The notes under the pieces are model-generated. The model was not told the origin of the DNA and did not search any database. It saw nothing but the letters and a program-made list of their open reading frames with translations. The translations under genes and the position numbers were made by a program. From the NCBI GenBank assembly GCA_009777535.1, contig WRLP01000015.1:1-62930 (forward strand): 62,930 bases of DNA, given 5' to 3'. Shown here piece by piece: positions 25,774 to 35,013 of this stretch (positions are counted from its first letter, which is position 1; every line of letters starts with the position of its first letter). This DNA comes from Treponema sp. GTDB lineage: Bacteria; Spirochaetota; Spirochaetia; Treponematales; Breznakiellaceae.

Positions 25774-28254
25774 CTACACCAGGGTGCGGGCAATGCGGGC
25801 AATGTCCGCGAAAATCCCCCCCGCAGTAACCTGGGCGCCCGCTCCCGGCCCCTTGATCACCATCGGTAATTTCGAATAACGTTCCGTGGTTAATACGACT
25901 ATATTGTCGCTGTCTGTCAAAAAGCGGAAGTGACTTGTTTCACTCTCACCGCGCAGGAAGAGTTTCGCCGATCCTTCTTCAATAATCGCCACATAACGCA
26001 ATACCAGTCCTTTGGCGGCGGCTTCGGCGCGGCGTTTTTCAAAATCCTTGTCGGATTTTTCCAGTTCACCAAAAAACGCCTCTGTGTCCTTTGCCTTGAA
26101 ACAGGCGGCCGGAAGTATCGGCTCTATATTTACATTTGCAAATTCAAGGTAAAGCCCGCACTCCCTGGCTAAAATAAGAGCTTTGCGCGCGGCATCCATG
26201 GCGTTCAGATCGTCTCTTGGATCCGGCTCTGTATAACCCTTTGCCTTCGCCTCCCTTACAAGGGCGGAGAATGTCTTTTTACCGTCGAAGTTATTGAAGA
26301 TATAGCTTAATGTCCCTGACAATACCGCCTCGATCCTTATAACCCTGTCCCCTGAAAGAAAGAGGTCGCGCAGGGTGGAAATTACCGGCAGGCCGGCGCA
26401 AACTGTTGTTTCGTAAAGATAGGGAATTCCCCTTTCCCGTGAAAAAGATGTCAGCCTTTGGTAGTATTCAAGAGAACCTGCGTTTGCACGCTTGTTTGGT
26501 GTCACAATCGGAATTGACTGCTGAATTATTTTGCCGTATACGGCGGAAACATCTTCGCTGGCAGTACAGTCGCAGAAGCATGTATTGGGAAGGTTAAAAG
26601 ATACCATTTTTTCTATGTAAGCTGAAATATTAAAAGTTTCGCAGATGCTGTCGCCTGTTTTTTCCTTATCGTTTAGCATGGTTTTAACTTTTTTTGAATC
26701 CAGCCCTTCCCTGCGAAACATCATCTTCCTGGAATTGGCGGCGCCTACAAGATTTATTTTTATTTTGTGCTTGGCTGCCAAAATTTCCCTTTGGCTTGAG
26801 AGCTGCTCCAGCAATGTCCCGCCAATAAGGCCCGTCCCAACAAGGAACAAATTAACTGAACGCTGGCCGGAAAGGAAGAAAGCCTCGTGAATTGCATTTA
26901 ACGCCTTGCCTTCATCCTGTCTTGAAATAACAGAAGAGATGTTAAGTTCCGAGGAACCCTGGGCAATCGCAATAACATTTATTCCGTTACGGCCAAGGGC
27001 GTGAAAAACCCTGCCGGAAATACCGGACGTTCTTTTCATTTTTGAACCTACAACGGCAATTATTGAAAGCTCCGCCTCCACAATCGGTTTATCAATAAAA
27101 AGCATACTGATTTCGCGGGCAAATTCTTCCTTAAGTGCGGTTTCCGCGTTACGGGCATCTTCCGGAAGAACGGCAAAACAGATTGAGTATTCGCTGGAAT
27201 TTTGAGTAATAAGGATTACACTAATCCCCCTGGCAGCCAGGGCTCCGAAAACACGGGCGGAAAAACCCGCAACCCCTATCATGCCCGACCCCTGTATTCG
27301 CAGCAGCGCAACATTGCTGATTGAACTTATTCCCCTTATCGGAAATTTTCCCGGAGCGGCGTTCTTTACAATTCTTGTTCCATGGCTGGACGGATTAAAA
27401 GTGTTGCGAATAATAATTGGAATGCCCTTTTCAAAAACAGGCATGATCGAAGGCAGAAACAGTACCTTGGCTCCGAAGTGCGAAATTTCCATTGCCTCAA
27501 TGTAAGATAATTCGTCAATCAGAAATGCGTTTTTTACAAGTTTTGGATCGGCGGTCATAATACCGTCAACATCAGTCCATATCTCCAGCTCGGCTGCGCT
27601 TAAAGCAGCGCTGAAAATAGCGGCGCTTAGATCCGACCCGCCCCGTCCAAGTGTGGTAGTATATCCGTCTTTTGTGGAGGCGATAAAGCCGGTTACCACC
27701 TGCAGCGGCCTTTTGGAAGAATCGAAAAAAGAGCGTATATTTGCATTGGATTCAGGTAATAGAAACTGAGCCTTGCCGAAACGATCATCGGTCTTTATTA
27801 AAGCTCTTGCATCAAGATATTCCGCCTCAATTCCATTTGCGCAAAAAATCCGGGCAATTATAGATGCAGAAAGCCGCTCGCCAAAACTCATAACCGAATC
27901 CATGGTTCGCGGTGAAAGTTCCCTTAATTGATCGACTCCATCAAGTATCCGGCACAGGTCGTCATTTACGCTTTTAATGTCGCTTTGGGCATTTTTCAAC
28001 GGGTTTCCTTTCAGAAACGCTGCCGCACAGCTCTTATGACGCTGATTCAGGGCTTTTACCTCTTCCCTATAGGAAATATCGCCGCGGGAAGCTTTACCGG
28101 CCATGGCTATCAGGCTGTCTGTAACCCCGTTGAAGGCCGAAACAACAACCGCCTGTACTTTGTCCTTGTGGTCTTTATCTTTTAATATACCAATTACCCG
28201 GTTTATTGCCTGTGGATTTCCTACGGATGTACCGCCAAATTTAAGAATTAGCAT
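25774..28254 (-). CDS. thrA: Bifunctional aspartokinase / homoserine dehydrogenase
   Basis: An 826-residue fusion enzyme of the threonine/methionine branch. Residues 1-290 are the aspartokinase (LILKFGGTSVG, TTLGRGGSDLSA, WTDVDGIMTADP). Two ACT domains lie at about 310-440 (RIQGSGMIGVAGFSARVF, AVVGSKMKRTSGISGRVF). From about 460 to the end is homoserine dehydrogenase, with LVGTGLIGGTL, the TPNKRANAG lysine loop, GLPVISTLRDL, GTLSYIFNNF and GYTEPDPRDDL. The order matches E. coli ThrA, so threonine feedback through the ACT domains is likely. The ATG follows a GGGAG site 10 bases away. It is divergent from the WecA-like gene. Confidence 0.95.
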   Translation of the reverse strand: MLILKFGGTSVGNPQAINRVIGILKDKDHKDKVQAVVVSAFNGVTDSLIAMAGKASRGDISYREEVKALNQRHKSCAAAFLKGNPLKNAQSDIKSVNDDLCRILDGVDQLRELSPRTMDSVMSFGERLSASIIARIFCANGIEAEYLDARALIKTDDRFGKAQFLLPESNANIRSFFDSSKRPLQVVTGFIASTKDGYTTTLGRGGSDLSAAIFSAALSAAELEIWTDVDGIMTADPKLVKNAFLIDELSYIEAMEISHFGAKVLFLPSIMPVFEKGIPIIIRNTFNPSSHGTRIVKNAAPGKFPIRGISSISNVALLRIQGSGMIGVAGFSARVFGALAARGISVILITQNSSEYSICFAVLPEDARNAETALKEEFAREISMLFIDKPIVEAELSIIAVVGSKMKRTSGISGRVFHALGRNGINVIAIAQGSSELNISSVISRQDEGKALNAIHEAFFLSGQRSVNLFLVGTGLIGGTLLEQLSSQREILAAKHKIKINLVGAANSRKMMFRREGLDSKKVKTMLNDKEKTGDSICETFNISAYIEKMVSFNLPNTCFCDCTASEDVSAVYGKIIQQSIPIVTPNKRANAGSLEYYQRLTSFSRERGIPYLYETTVCAGLPVISTLRDLFLSGDRVIRIEAVLSGTLSYIFNNFDGKKTFSALVREAKAKGYTEPDPRDDLNAMDAARKALILARECGLYLEFANVNIEPILPAACFKAKDTEAFFGELEKSDKDFEKRRAEAAAKGLVLRYVAIIEEGSAKLFLRGESETSHFRFLTDSDNIVVLTTERYSKLPMVIKGPGAGAQVTAGGIFADIARIARTLV

Positions 28255-28293
28255 TCATTTTTACTCCCTTTACCTTTAAATACCACTATATTC

Positions 28294-28307
28294 TTTTTTT
28301 TTTTTTT
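28294..28307. other. 14-base poly-T tract in a divergent promoter region
   Basis: An unbroken run of 14 T lies between the thrA start (28254, minus strand) and the WecA-like gene (28401, plus strand). Such tracts can slip during replication and alter promoter spacing. Confidence 0.6.
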
Positions 28308-28323
28308 AGTATACTGATGCGAT

Positions 28324-28367
28324 AAAGGGCTGCTGTAAAATCTAAATTACAGGGTCAGCCGCCCTTT
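28324..28367 (+). other. Leader hairpin before the WecA-like gene
   Basis: AAAGGGC (28324-28330) pairs with GCCCTTT (28361-28367), and inside it CTGTAA (28333-28338) pairs with TTACAG (28347-28352). It lies in the leader, 34 bases before the start codon and without a T run. It could be an attenuator or a binding site; nothing identifies its ligand. Confidence 0.5.
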
Positions 28368-28400
28368 GAGAAACATGGGGTTTTAAGGAGCACTTAATAG

Positions 28401-29477
28401 TTGACCGGCATCCTGATGGCTTTTTCATCATCATTTTTCCTTTCTCTTATTGCTGTTGCACTGGTACTCAGGCTTTCCAATAAAAGAGCCTGGTTTGATC
28501 ATGTAGACGAAAGAAAAATACACACAGGGGACATTCCCCGGCTTGGCGGCATCGGATTTGCTATTGCCTTCATTTTAGTCGCGGCAGTAATAAATTTTTC
28601 CATAACCGGCGGCGGCTATCTTTTTTTACCATGCCTGTTTGCCCTTCTTCTGACGCTTGTCTTCGGTGTTTGCGATGACTTTCGTCCAATCGCGCCCAAT
28701 TATAAGCTGATACTGCAAATACTTGCCGCCCTTTGCGTTATTATTCCCGGCTACACTTTTAAAAGAATTATATACATTGATGATGCCGGTTTTCTTTCGG
28801 ACCTGAAATGGCTGGGTATACCACTTACATTTCTCTGGTTTGTGGGACTGACAAACGCAATGAATTTAATTGACGGAATCGACGGCCTTGCCGCCGGATT
28901 GGCCATGATTATATCTGTTTTCTTCGGCCTTATCATTTATACAAGCGGGAAGAATTCTCAGTTGGTATTGTACTGTATAAGCATCTTTGGAGCAGTACTT
29001 GGGTTTTTTATTTTTAATGCGCCCTTCCCAAGGGCAAGGATATTTATGGGCGACGGCGGCAGCCAGTTCCTTGGATTTTCACTGGCCCTGCTGCCCCTGC
29101 TTGAGGATGCCGACAGCCGGGCTGCGCTGCCGGTTCTATACGCGGCGGCACTGCTTGCGATTCCGATTTTTGACACAACCGCAGCGGTCTGGCGCCGTGT
29201 CCGCGACGGAAAAAGAATCAACAGCCCTGATAAAGCTCATTTACACCACAAACTACTGCACCTCGGCCTAAGTGTGCGCGGCGTTAACGCGGTAATATAC
29301 AGCATGCAGATTCTTCTTGGAATATTAACCTTTATTTCAATTCGTACTGATGGGTGGCGCTCACTTATTATCCTTGGCGCCACTTATTTAGCCGCAATAT
29401 CATTTTTTGCTGTTGTTCACTTCATGAACCGCGCGGCTAATAAAAAAGAATCCCCCGATTCCCAGTTACTTAGATAA
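28401..29477 (+). CDS. Undecaprenyl-phosphate sugar-1-phosphate transferase (WecA/MraY family)
   Basis: A membrane enzyme of 358 residues with about ten hydrophobic segments; it starts a polyprenyl-linked glycan by moving a sugar-phosphate onto undecaprenyl phosphate. Motifs of the family are IHTGDIPRLGG, GVCDDFRPI, the catalytic NLIDGIDGLAAG, MGDGGSQFLG and DKAHLHHKLLHLG, the last being typical of WecA rather than MraY. The TTG start at 28401 has AGGAG 10 bases before it; ATG 28416 is an alternative without a site. Treponemes lack typical LPS, so the product may be a glycolipid or surface glycan. The desulfurase gene follows after 3 bases. Confidence 0.88.
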   Translation: MTGILMAFSSSFFLSLIAVALVLRLSNKRAWFDHVDERKIHTGDIPRLGGIGFAIAFILVAAVINFSITGGGYLFLPCLFALLLTLVFGVCDDFRPIAPNYKLILQILAALCVIIPGYTFKRIIYIDDAGFLSDLKWLGIPLTFLWFVGLTNAMNLIDGIDGLAAGLAMIISVFFGLIIYTSGKNSQLVLYCISIFGAVLGFFIFNAPFPRARIFMGDGGSQFLGFSLALLPLLEDADSRAALPVLYAAALLAIPIFDTTAAVWRRVRDGKRINSPDKAHLHHKLLHLGLSVRGVNAVIYSMQILLGILTFISIRTDGWRSLIILGATYLAAISFFAVVHFMNRAANKKESPDSQLLR

Positions 29478-29480
29478 AAT

Positions 29481-30614
29481 ATGCCTGCGGAAAACCGCCA
29501 TTACTTTGACTGGGCAGCTTCGGCGCCGCCGGATTATCCCCGGCTTGCACATTCGATATGTGGAAACCCATCGTCGCATCACACGGAAGGAAGGGCGGCA
29601 AAACAAGCTCTAGAGGATGCCCGCCGCCGCTGCGCGGCCGTTCTTAATGTTCCGGCCGAAAGCATTTACTTTACATCGGGGGGAACGGAGTCAAACTGCA
29701 TCGCTCTGTACTCGAATTTATTCCGCAGGGGACAGGGCAGGATAATATCCGCAGAAACAGAACATTCTTCTATACGCGAAAACATTAAAAATCTGGAAAA
29801 ACTGGGAAGGTCCACGGGCGGTATCGCCGTCGATTCATCCGGCAGGGTAAGCGCCGCGCTGCTTGAAAATGCTCTGGAAAAATACGGCGATGCAAGGTTT
29901 GCCGCAATTATGGCGGTTAACAATGAAACAGGCGCCATTACCGATATGCATTCCCTGCAGAACGTTATACGCAAATATTCAAAGCCGCCTGTGCATTTAC
30001 ACTGCGATCTTGTTCAGGCTGTCGGGAAAATTCCTGTGGACATTTCCCTTTGGAACATAGACTCAGGCTCCCTAAGCGCCCACAAAATCGGCGGCCCTTT
30101 GGGTATCGGGCTTTTGTATTCCCGCAAGCCAATGGAAGCGATCTATTCGGGCGGCGGGCAGGAAGGAAAAATAAGGCCGGGAACAGAAAATACCAAGGGT
30201 GCTCTTGCATTGGCTGCCTGCCTGGAAAGCCGGGCCGCAGGAGGGGTAAAAACCGAATACGCCCTTGCTGCCCGGCGGTGTAAAAAACTGACAGCCTGCC
30301 TTAAAACACTGGACAGGTGTACTCTAATTCCGGCGGACAGAAACGAAAATGATTTTTCTCCGTATATTTTGCAGGCTGCTTTCAGGGACATACCCGGTGA
30401 AGTTATGGTACGCTCCCTTGACGATCTGGGCTTTGCGGTGTCCGCCGGCTCTGCCTGCTCTTCCTCAACCGCAAAACGCCCCGTGCTTGCAGCCATGGGT
30501 GTCGATGAAAAAACAAGCCTGGAAAGCATACGCATCTCCCAGGGCTGGACAACCACAGAAGAAGAAATTGATCTTCTTTTTGCAGCCATTACCGAGGTCT
30601 TAAAATACCTGTGA
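29481..30614 (+). CDS. Cysteine desulfurase (NifS/IscS class), probable ThiI partner
   Basis: A PLP enzyme of 377 residues that frees sulfur from cysteine. Motifs: FDWAASAPP at the start, FTSGGTESNCIAL, HCDLVQAVGKIPVD, the PLP lysine in SLSAHKIGGPLG, GGGQEGKIRPGTEN, and the active-site cysteine loop SAGSACSS. It overlaps thiI by four bases (GTGA). In Bacillus subtilis the ThiI without a rhodanese domain receives sulfur from a desulfurase (NifZ) encoded next door, and this pair has the same layout. It probably serves 4-thiouridine formation in tRNA rather than general iron-sulfur assembly. Confidence 0.9.
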   Translation: MPAENRHYFDWAASAPPDYPRLAHSICGNPSSHHTEGRAAKQALEDARRRCAAVLNVPAESIYFTSGGTESNCIALYSNLFRRGQGRIISAETEHSSIRENIKNLEKLGRSTGGIAVDSSGRVSAALLENALEKYGDARFAAIMAVNNETGAITDMHSLQNVIRKYSKPPVHLHCDLVQAVGKIPVDISLWNIDSGSLSAHKIGGPLGIGLLYSRKPMEAIYSGGGQEGKIRPGTENTKGALALAACLESRAAGGVKTEYALAARRCKKLTACLKTLDRCTLIPADRNENDFSPYILQAAFRDIPGEVMVRSLDDLGFAVSAGSACSSSTAKRPVLAAMGVDEKTSLESIRISQGWTTTEEEIDLLFAAITEVLKYL

Positions 30615-31795
30615 GTACCTGGCTGCTTAAACCTGCTGAACTAACCCTTAAAGGAGAAAACCGAAAAAATTTCGAGAATGCGCTTATTCGCAACTTAAAG
30701 CGCATGTTAAACAGAGAAGCGGCTGCAGTACACGACCCCAAATCTTCGCCGGCATCCGTGACAATAAGGGGCGGCCGTTATTATGTTCACTGTGCCGAAA
30801 GTGAAAAATTCATCGTCGAAAAGGTTCTTTCCCGCCTAATCGGCATATCCGGCTGGGCACAGACGAATGTCTGTGAAAAAACCATCGATAGCGTACTGCA
30901 AGCATGCGTTAAAGAAGGAAAAAAAATATTTGATAACGGAATGCACACCTTCAAGATCGAAGCGAGAAGGACGGACAAAAGTTTCCCCCTGGATTCGTAT
31001 CAGCTGCGCTGCGAAGGAGGCAGGGTTGTCTGCGAATCGGTAGACGGCCTTAAAGTAGATATTCATAATCCACATGATATTATCCGGATAGAAATCCGGG
31101 ATAAGGCATACATTTACTCAGGCGGGAAAAAGGGATTGGGAGGGTTGCCGGTCGGTTCAGCCGGAAGAGGTCTTTTGCTTTTATCAGGGGGAATCGATTC
31201 GCCTGTCGCCGGTTTTCTTATGGCTTGCCGGGGAATGAGCATAGATGCGATACATTTCCACACCTACCCTTATACATCACTGGAAGCCAAAGAAAAAGTA
31301 ATAAAACTTGCAGGGATTCTTGGCTCCTACTGCATGGGGATACGGCTGTATATTATTTCTTTTACCGAAGTACAGGCGAGAATAAAAGAACGCTCTCCGC
31401 CGCCCTGGAGCACGGTACTGATGCGCATGGCCATGATGGAAGCCGGGGAAAAAACGGCTCTTAAAATAAAGAGTAAGTGCCTTATTTCCGGTGAAAGCCT
31501 GTCCCAGGTTGCGAGCCAGACCATAGAAAACTTAACCTGTATACAGAGCAGAATTAAAATTCCGGTATTACGCCCACTTATAGGCACCGATAAAATTAAC
31601 ATTATCAGAAATGCCCAAAGCATAGGCACCTACGACACTTCCATTCTGCCGTATGAAGACTGTTGTGTGCTTTTTACCCCGCACCACCCTATATTGCGCG
31701 GCAGCAACACACAGGCAAATGAGTTATACGAAACCCTTGAACTGGGCCCCTTAATTGAAAAAGCGCTGGAAAACCATGAATTGGCTGAATTTTAA
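30611..31795 (+). CDS. thiI: tRNA 4-thiouridine synthase ThiI (without rhodanese domain)
   Basis: 394 residues. It activates uridine 8 of tRNA with ATP and inserts sulfur. The order is ferredoxin-like plus THUMP domains (about 1-165, starting WLLKPAELTLKGENR), then a PP-loop ATPase with LLLSGGIDSPVAGFLM at about 190, HTYPYTSLEAKEKV, and GESLSQVASQTIENL. The E. coli C-terminal rhodanese domain is absent, so the persulfide must come from the desulfurase upstream, whose stop overlaps this GTG start. The stop overlaps the convergent hemerythrin gene by four bases. Confidence 0.94.
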   Translation: MSTWLLKPAELTLKGENRKNFENALIRNLKRMLNREAAAVHDPKSSPASVTIRGGRYYVHCAESEKFIVEKVLSRLIGISGWAQTNVCEKTIDSVLQACVKEGKKIFDNGMHTFKIEARRTDKSFPLDSYQLRCEGGRVVCESVDGLKVDIHNPHDIIRIEIRDKAYIYSGGKKGLGGLPVGSAGRGLLLLSGGIDSPVAGFLMACRGMSIDAIHFHTYPYTSLEAKEKVIKLAGILGSYCMGIRLYIISFTEVQARIKERSPPPWSTVLMRMAMMEAGEKTALKIKSKCLISGESLSQVASQTIENLTCIQSRIKIPVLRPLIGTDKINIIRNAQSIGTYDTSILPYEDCCVLFTPHHPILRGSNTQANELYETLELGPLIEKALENHELAEF

Positions 31796-32202
31796 TTCGC
31801 GTTCATTGATTTTACAAAAGCCGCCATACGGAAATCATCACCCTTAATGTGATTCAAAAGCCAGTTACCGATTGTAGTTGTAACAAGGCCGACCATTTCC
31901 TTTGTTGGACCTTCTTCTACCAGGCGTTTGGATAAATCGCCTACGGTTACCTTGAATTCATCATGGTAGCGTTTATGGATTAGATAGTCGGGATAATCGC
32001 AGTCCACCTGCAGCTTCTCTTCCGTGGAAAAATGCATGACGGTGTAGCCGGTCAGGAAGTCCAGGGTTTTGAATATTTCGTCCTTATCCTTTCCCTGGTG
32101 TGAAGCGTCAATCAAACTGTTTAATGATGCGATAAGCTGTTTGTGCTGATTATCAATTTTATCATGCCCTGTTTCGAGACTTGAGTCCCATTGATATGCC
32201 AT
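31792..32202 (-). CDS. Bacteriohemerythrin
   Basis: A single-domain di-iron oxygen-binding protein of 136 residues. All the ligands are visible: the first histidine in TGHDKID, the next in NQHKQL, HFSTEE (His and Glu), HKRYHDEF (two His) and HIKGDD (His and Asp). It may store, sense or scavenge oxygen in a microaerophilic or anaerobic cell. It is the last gene of the long minus-strand run and is convergent with thiI. Confidence 0.93.
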   Translation of the reverse strand: MAYQWDSSLETGHDKIDNQHKQLIASLNSLIDASHQGKDKDEIFKTLDFLTGYTVMHFSTEEKLQVDCDYPDYLIHKRYHDEFKVTVGDLSKRLVEEGPTKEMVGLVTTTIGNWLLNHIKGDDFRMAAFVKSMNAN

Positions 32203-32237
32203 TTTTCTTCTCTCCTTCTGTAGATTATTATAAACCG

Positions 32238-34319
32238 CTATTCAAGCGGCGGGAAATAGCCGACACTGTCGCGCCCCGAGCGCTCAATTAAATATACCTC
32301 GGCTTCCAGGGGAAGCCAGGCCCTTCCAAAATCGGTTGGAAGAGAGGATCTGAAACTAAAATTATACGAGCCTGAAGGAAGCCGGGCAATACTTTTAACC
32401 AGATCTCCAATGCCCTGCGGCCGGTATAAATACATGGCCATGCCTCCTGTTTCGCCGCATAAATACTGTATCTCCTGTGAAACCTGACCGGCTCCGGTAA
32501 TAACCGCGTTAAACACGATTCCATTGTTCGCGCAATAGGCCGTAAGTTCTGAAAGACTGTACTGTTCAAACGCAAGCTCTCCCGTACTGCCGCTGCCGAC
32601 ATAAATAACCGAACGTTTTGCGGAAGTATGCAGTAAATCAGTCGCGGCAAGACGCAGACCCATATCAAAACGCCAGCGCGGATCGTAAGAGGCGGCTGCG
32701 GCCCTGGCCGCTGTTTCCAGGGCGTTTTCATGGCGCTCCCGCTGCGGCTGAACCCCGGCCGATACAAGGGAAATGATTCTCGAATTACCCATTTCTCCCA
32801 AAGCGCGGTTAATGTCGCGAACAGCAGCGGCCAGGTCGTCGCGCATATTCAGCGTAAGGGCTGAACGCTCTATCAGAATCGAAATATCCGCCCCTGCATA
32901 ACGGTAACCCGGTTCAAGGAAATTTTGTTCACTGACTGCCCTGCCGCCTTCGCTAAGAAGAAAGTTGTTGTGATCCAGGCCGACAATCGGGCGGCGCAGC
33001 CTGTCTTCAACCGTCAGTTCCACATCTACCACAGGAAAGCGATCCGCTGATACACGCCGTATCTGCACAAAAAGCCCCGAAGCAAGATCATCAAAACGGG
33101 TCATAACCGATACTTCGCCGGCTGCAAAATTCGCCGCCAGGATATTCCCGTTCCTGTCCATATCGGCGCCAACAAGGCGCACTCGCTCATTGCCGGCGAG
33201 CCCCAGTTCCCGAACAATGGCAGTATTGGCATCTACAAGTAAAACACGGTTCGTATCCGCGAGTAATATCCGCCCGTCCGGCAGGAAGCGCATGCTTTCC
33301 GGCCCTCTAAGGCCTGCCGCGTCAAGAATACCAAGATAATTACCGTTCGGATCAAATACATAAATTTGTTTTGCAACAGAGTCGGCGGCGTAGATTCTGC
33401 CGTTCCCCGCCGCAATGCCGGTCGGAGAAAGAAAACCGGGAAAACCAGGATTTCTCGAGCCAAACGAAAGGATAAATGCGCCGTCGGGATCAAACTTTGA
33501 AATTCTCATGTTTCCGTAATCAACGACATACAGATAGCCTTCTTCGTCAACGGCAAGATTCTGGGGGCCCATGAACATGCCGTTTCTTATTCCCCTTGAG
33601 CCAATGTAAGACAACCAGTTTCCCTGGCTGTCAAGAACGCTTATTCTGCCTCCCCGGTACTCTGAAAGAAACATTTTTCCGTCAATGCCCCTTACAAGGT
33701 CGTACGGCCTGTCAAAACCCACAAAGGGCCCACGTTTGCGATCACGAATTACTCCGTTAACATCAATTTTTACAATTTCGTTACTTCCGTATGCGACCAC
33801 CCACGCGCTTCCGTCGTCATTTGGAAGAACAGCAGTCGGCTGGCGGTACAGTACGATATCTTCATAAAGGCCGGGATAACGGCCCGATTCCACATAACGT
33901 ACTTCATCATTTGCAACGGGTAGAAGGAAACGCCGGTTCGCTACGGTTTCCATGCGGCTGTTCACAAGCATTCCCGGCCCGGAGTTTCTGCCATAAGAGG
34001 CCAATGCCGCCCTCCATTGCCTAAGGGCGGTATCTTCAAAACCGGAGCGGTAGTAAGCCTTACCCAGCCAGTCAAGGATAACGGCTTCCCCGGGCCTGAA
34101 GGAAAGCGCACGCTCAAATGAAAGAATTGCTTCGTTATACGCAAAACGGTAATAGGCCTGAACTCCGACACGGAATTCCTCCGAGGCATTCAGGGCCGTA
34201 ATATCGGTTCCGCCGATAACCTGGGCGCCCTGAGCTGATATATCATCATTTACACTTTGAGAATCAACAGATAAAACAAGAATAAAAAATAAAAAAAACA
34301 AGGCACAATTATTTTTCAT
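32238..34319 (-). CDS. Exported TPR / NHL-repeat / VWA-like protein
   Basis: A 693-residue exported protein. It has a signal peptide (NCALFFLFFILVLSVDSQS), then TPR-like helices at about 45-115. NHL-type beta-propeller repeats follow at about 160-400 (for example NLAVDEEGYLYVVDYGN and GIAAGNGRIYAADS). The C-terminal half (about 430-690) has a VWFA-related pattern with ISILIERSALTLNMRDDL in place of a clear metal-binding DxSxS motif. It is probably periplasmic or outer-membrane attached and a scaffold for protein assembly. It overlaps the TPR gene upstream by four bases. Confidence 0.8.
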   Translation of the reverse strand: MKNNCALFFLFFILVLSVDSQSVNDDISAQGAQVIGGTDITALNASEEFRVGVQAYYRFAYNEAILSFERALSFRPGEAVILDWLGKAYYRSGFEDTALRQWRAALASYGRNSGPGMLVNSRMETVANRRFLLPVANDEVRYVESGRYPGLYEDIVLYRQPTAVLPNDDGSAWVVAYGSNEIVKIDVNGVIRDRKRGPFVGFDRPYDLVRGIDGKMFLSEYRGGRISVLDSQGNWLSYIGSRGIRNGMFMGPQNLAVDEEGYLYVVDYGNMRISKFDPDGAFILSFGSRNPGFPGFLSPTGIAAGNGRIYAADSVAKQIYVFDPNGNYLGILDAAGLRGPESMRFLPDGRILLADTNRVLLVDANTAIVRELGLAGNERVRLVGADMDRNGNILAANFAAGEVSVMTRFDDLASGLFVQIRRVSADRFPVVDVELTVEDRLRRPIVGLDHNNFLLSEGGRAVSEQNFLEPGYRYAGADISILIERSALTLNMRDDLAAAVRDINRALGEMGNSRIISLVSAGVQPQRERHENALETAARAAAASYDPRWRFDMGLRLAATDLLHTSAKRSVIYVGSGSTGELAFEQYSLSELTAYCANNGIVFNAVITGAGQVSQEIQYLCGETGGMAMYLYRPQGIGDLVKSIARLPSGSYNFSFRSSLPTDFGRAWLPLEAEVYLIERSGRDSVGYFPPLE

Positions 34320-35005
34320 TCTTCCTCCCCCGTTACAACCTTAAAGTGCTGCAGGATATCTTTTTCATCAGGTGCCAAATTCAGCGCACGTTTAATCCAT
34401 GTTCTGGCTTCAACCGTTTCTCCGTTTTTATAATAAGCCCAGCCAAGCGAATCCAGATAGGCGGCGTTATTGGGCTTGCGATCCACAGCCTTTCTGCAAA
34501 GCCTGAAACCCCGCAATATATCAATTTTGGCATCAACAAGAATATAGCCCATACCGTTCATGGCCGTGGTATTGTCTGCGTCTATTTCCAGGGCTTTTTC
34601 GTACAGGTCTACGGCGCTTTTGTTGTTCTTCCGGCTCCAGGCAGCATAAGCAAGTGTATTATAAAGCTGAGGAGATTCAAACCCGCTGTTTTGCAGTTTT
34701 TTAAGCTCATACTCCGCCATTTTTGCACGTTTTGTTATAATGTAGATGTAGGCGAGCGCAAGACGGCACTGATAAATGCGAAGTACATCACCTGCGGCTG
34801 TTACTACCTGTTCAAGATACAGCATAGCCTCATTATAACGCTCCAGTTTCGTGTAACAAAGACCAAGGTAGTAGGCAAGTTCATTTTTGTCTTCATCGGG
34901 GAATTTTTCGGCTTCAACCGATAACAGTTCCTTCAGGGCTTTATCCCAAAGTTTTAGGCGGAAAAGCCGTATTCCTTCCTGCAAATTTCCCTGTTTCTCA
35001 GTCAT
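34316..35005 (-). CDS. TPR-repeat protein
   Basis: A 229-residue protein with about five tetratricopeptide repeats (for example LAYYLGLCYTKLERYNEAML and YLDSLGWAYYKNGETVEA). No signal peptide is visible, so it is probably cytoplasmic, a helper for protein contacts. The gene ends on the start of the TPR/NHL/VWA gene (four-base overlap) and follows surE after 8 bases, so all are on one transcript. Confidence 0.85.
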   Translation of the reverse strand: MTEKQGNLQEGIRLFRLKLWDKALKELLSVEAEKFPDEDKNELAYYLGLCYTKLERYNEAMLYLEQVVTAAGDVLRIYQCRLALAYIYIITKRAKMAEYELKKLQNSGFESPQLYNTLAYAAWSRKNNKSAVDLYEKALEIDADNTTAMNGMGYILVDAKIDILRGFRLCRKAVDRKPNNAAYLDSLGWAYYKNGETVEARTWIKRALNLAPDEKDILQHFKVVTGEEE

Positions 35006-35013
35006 CTTTGCCC

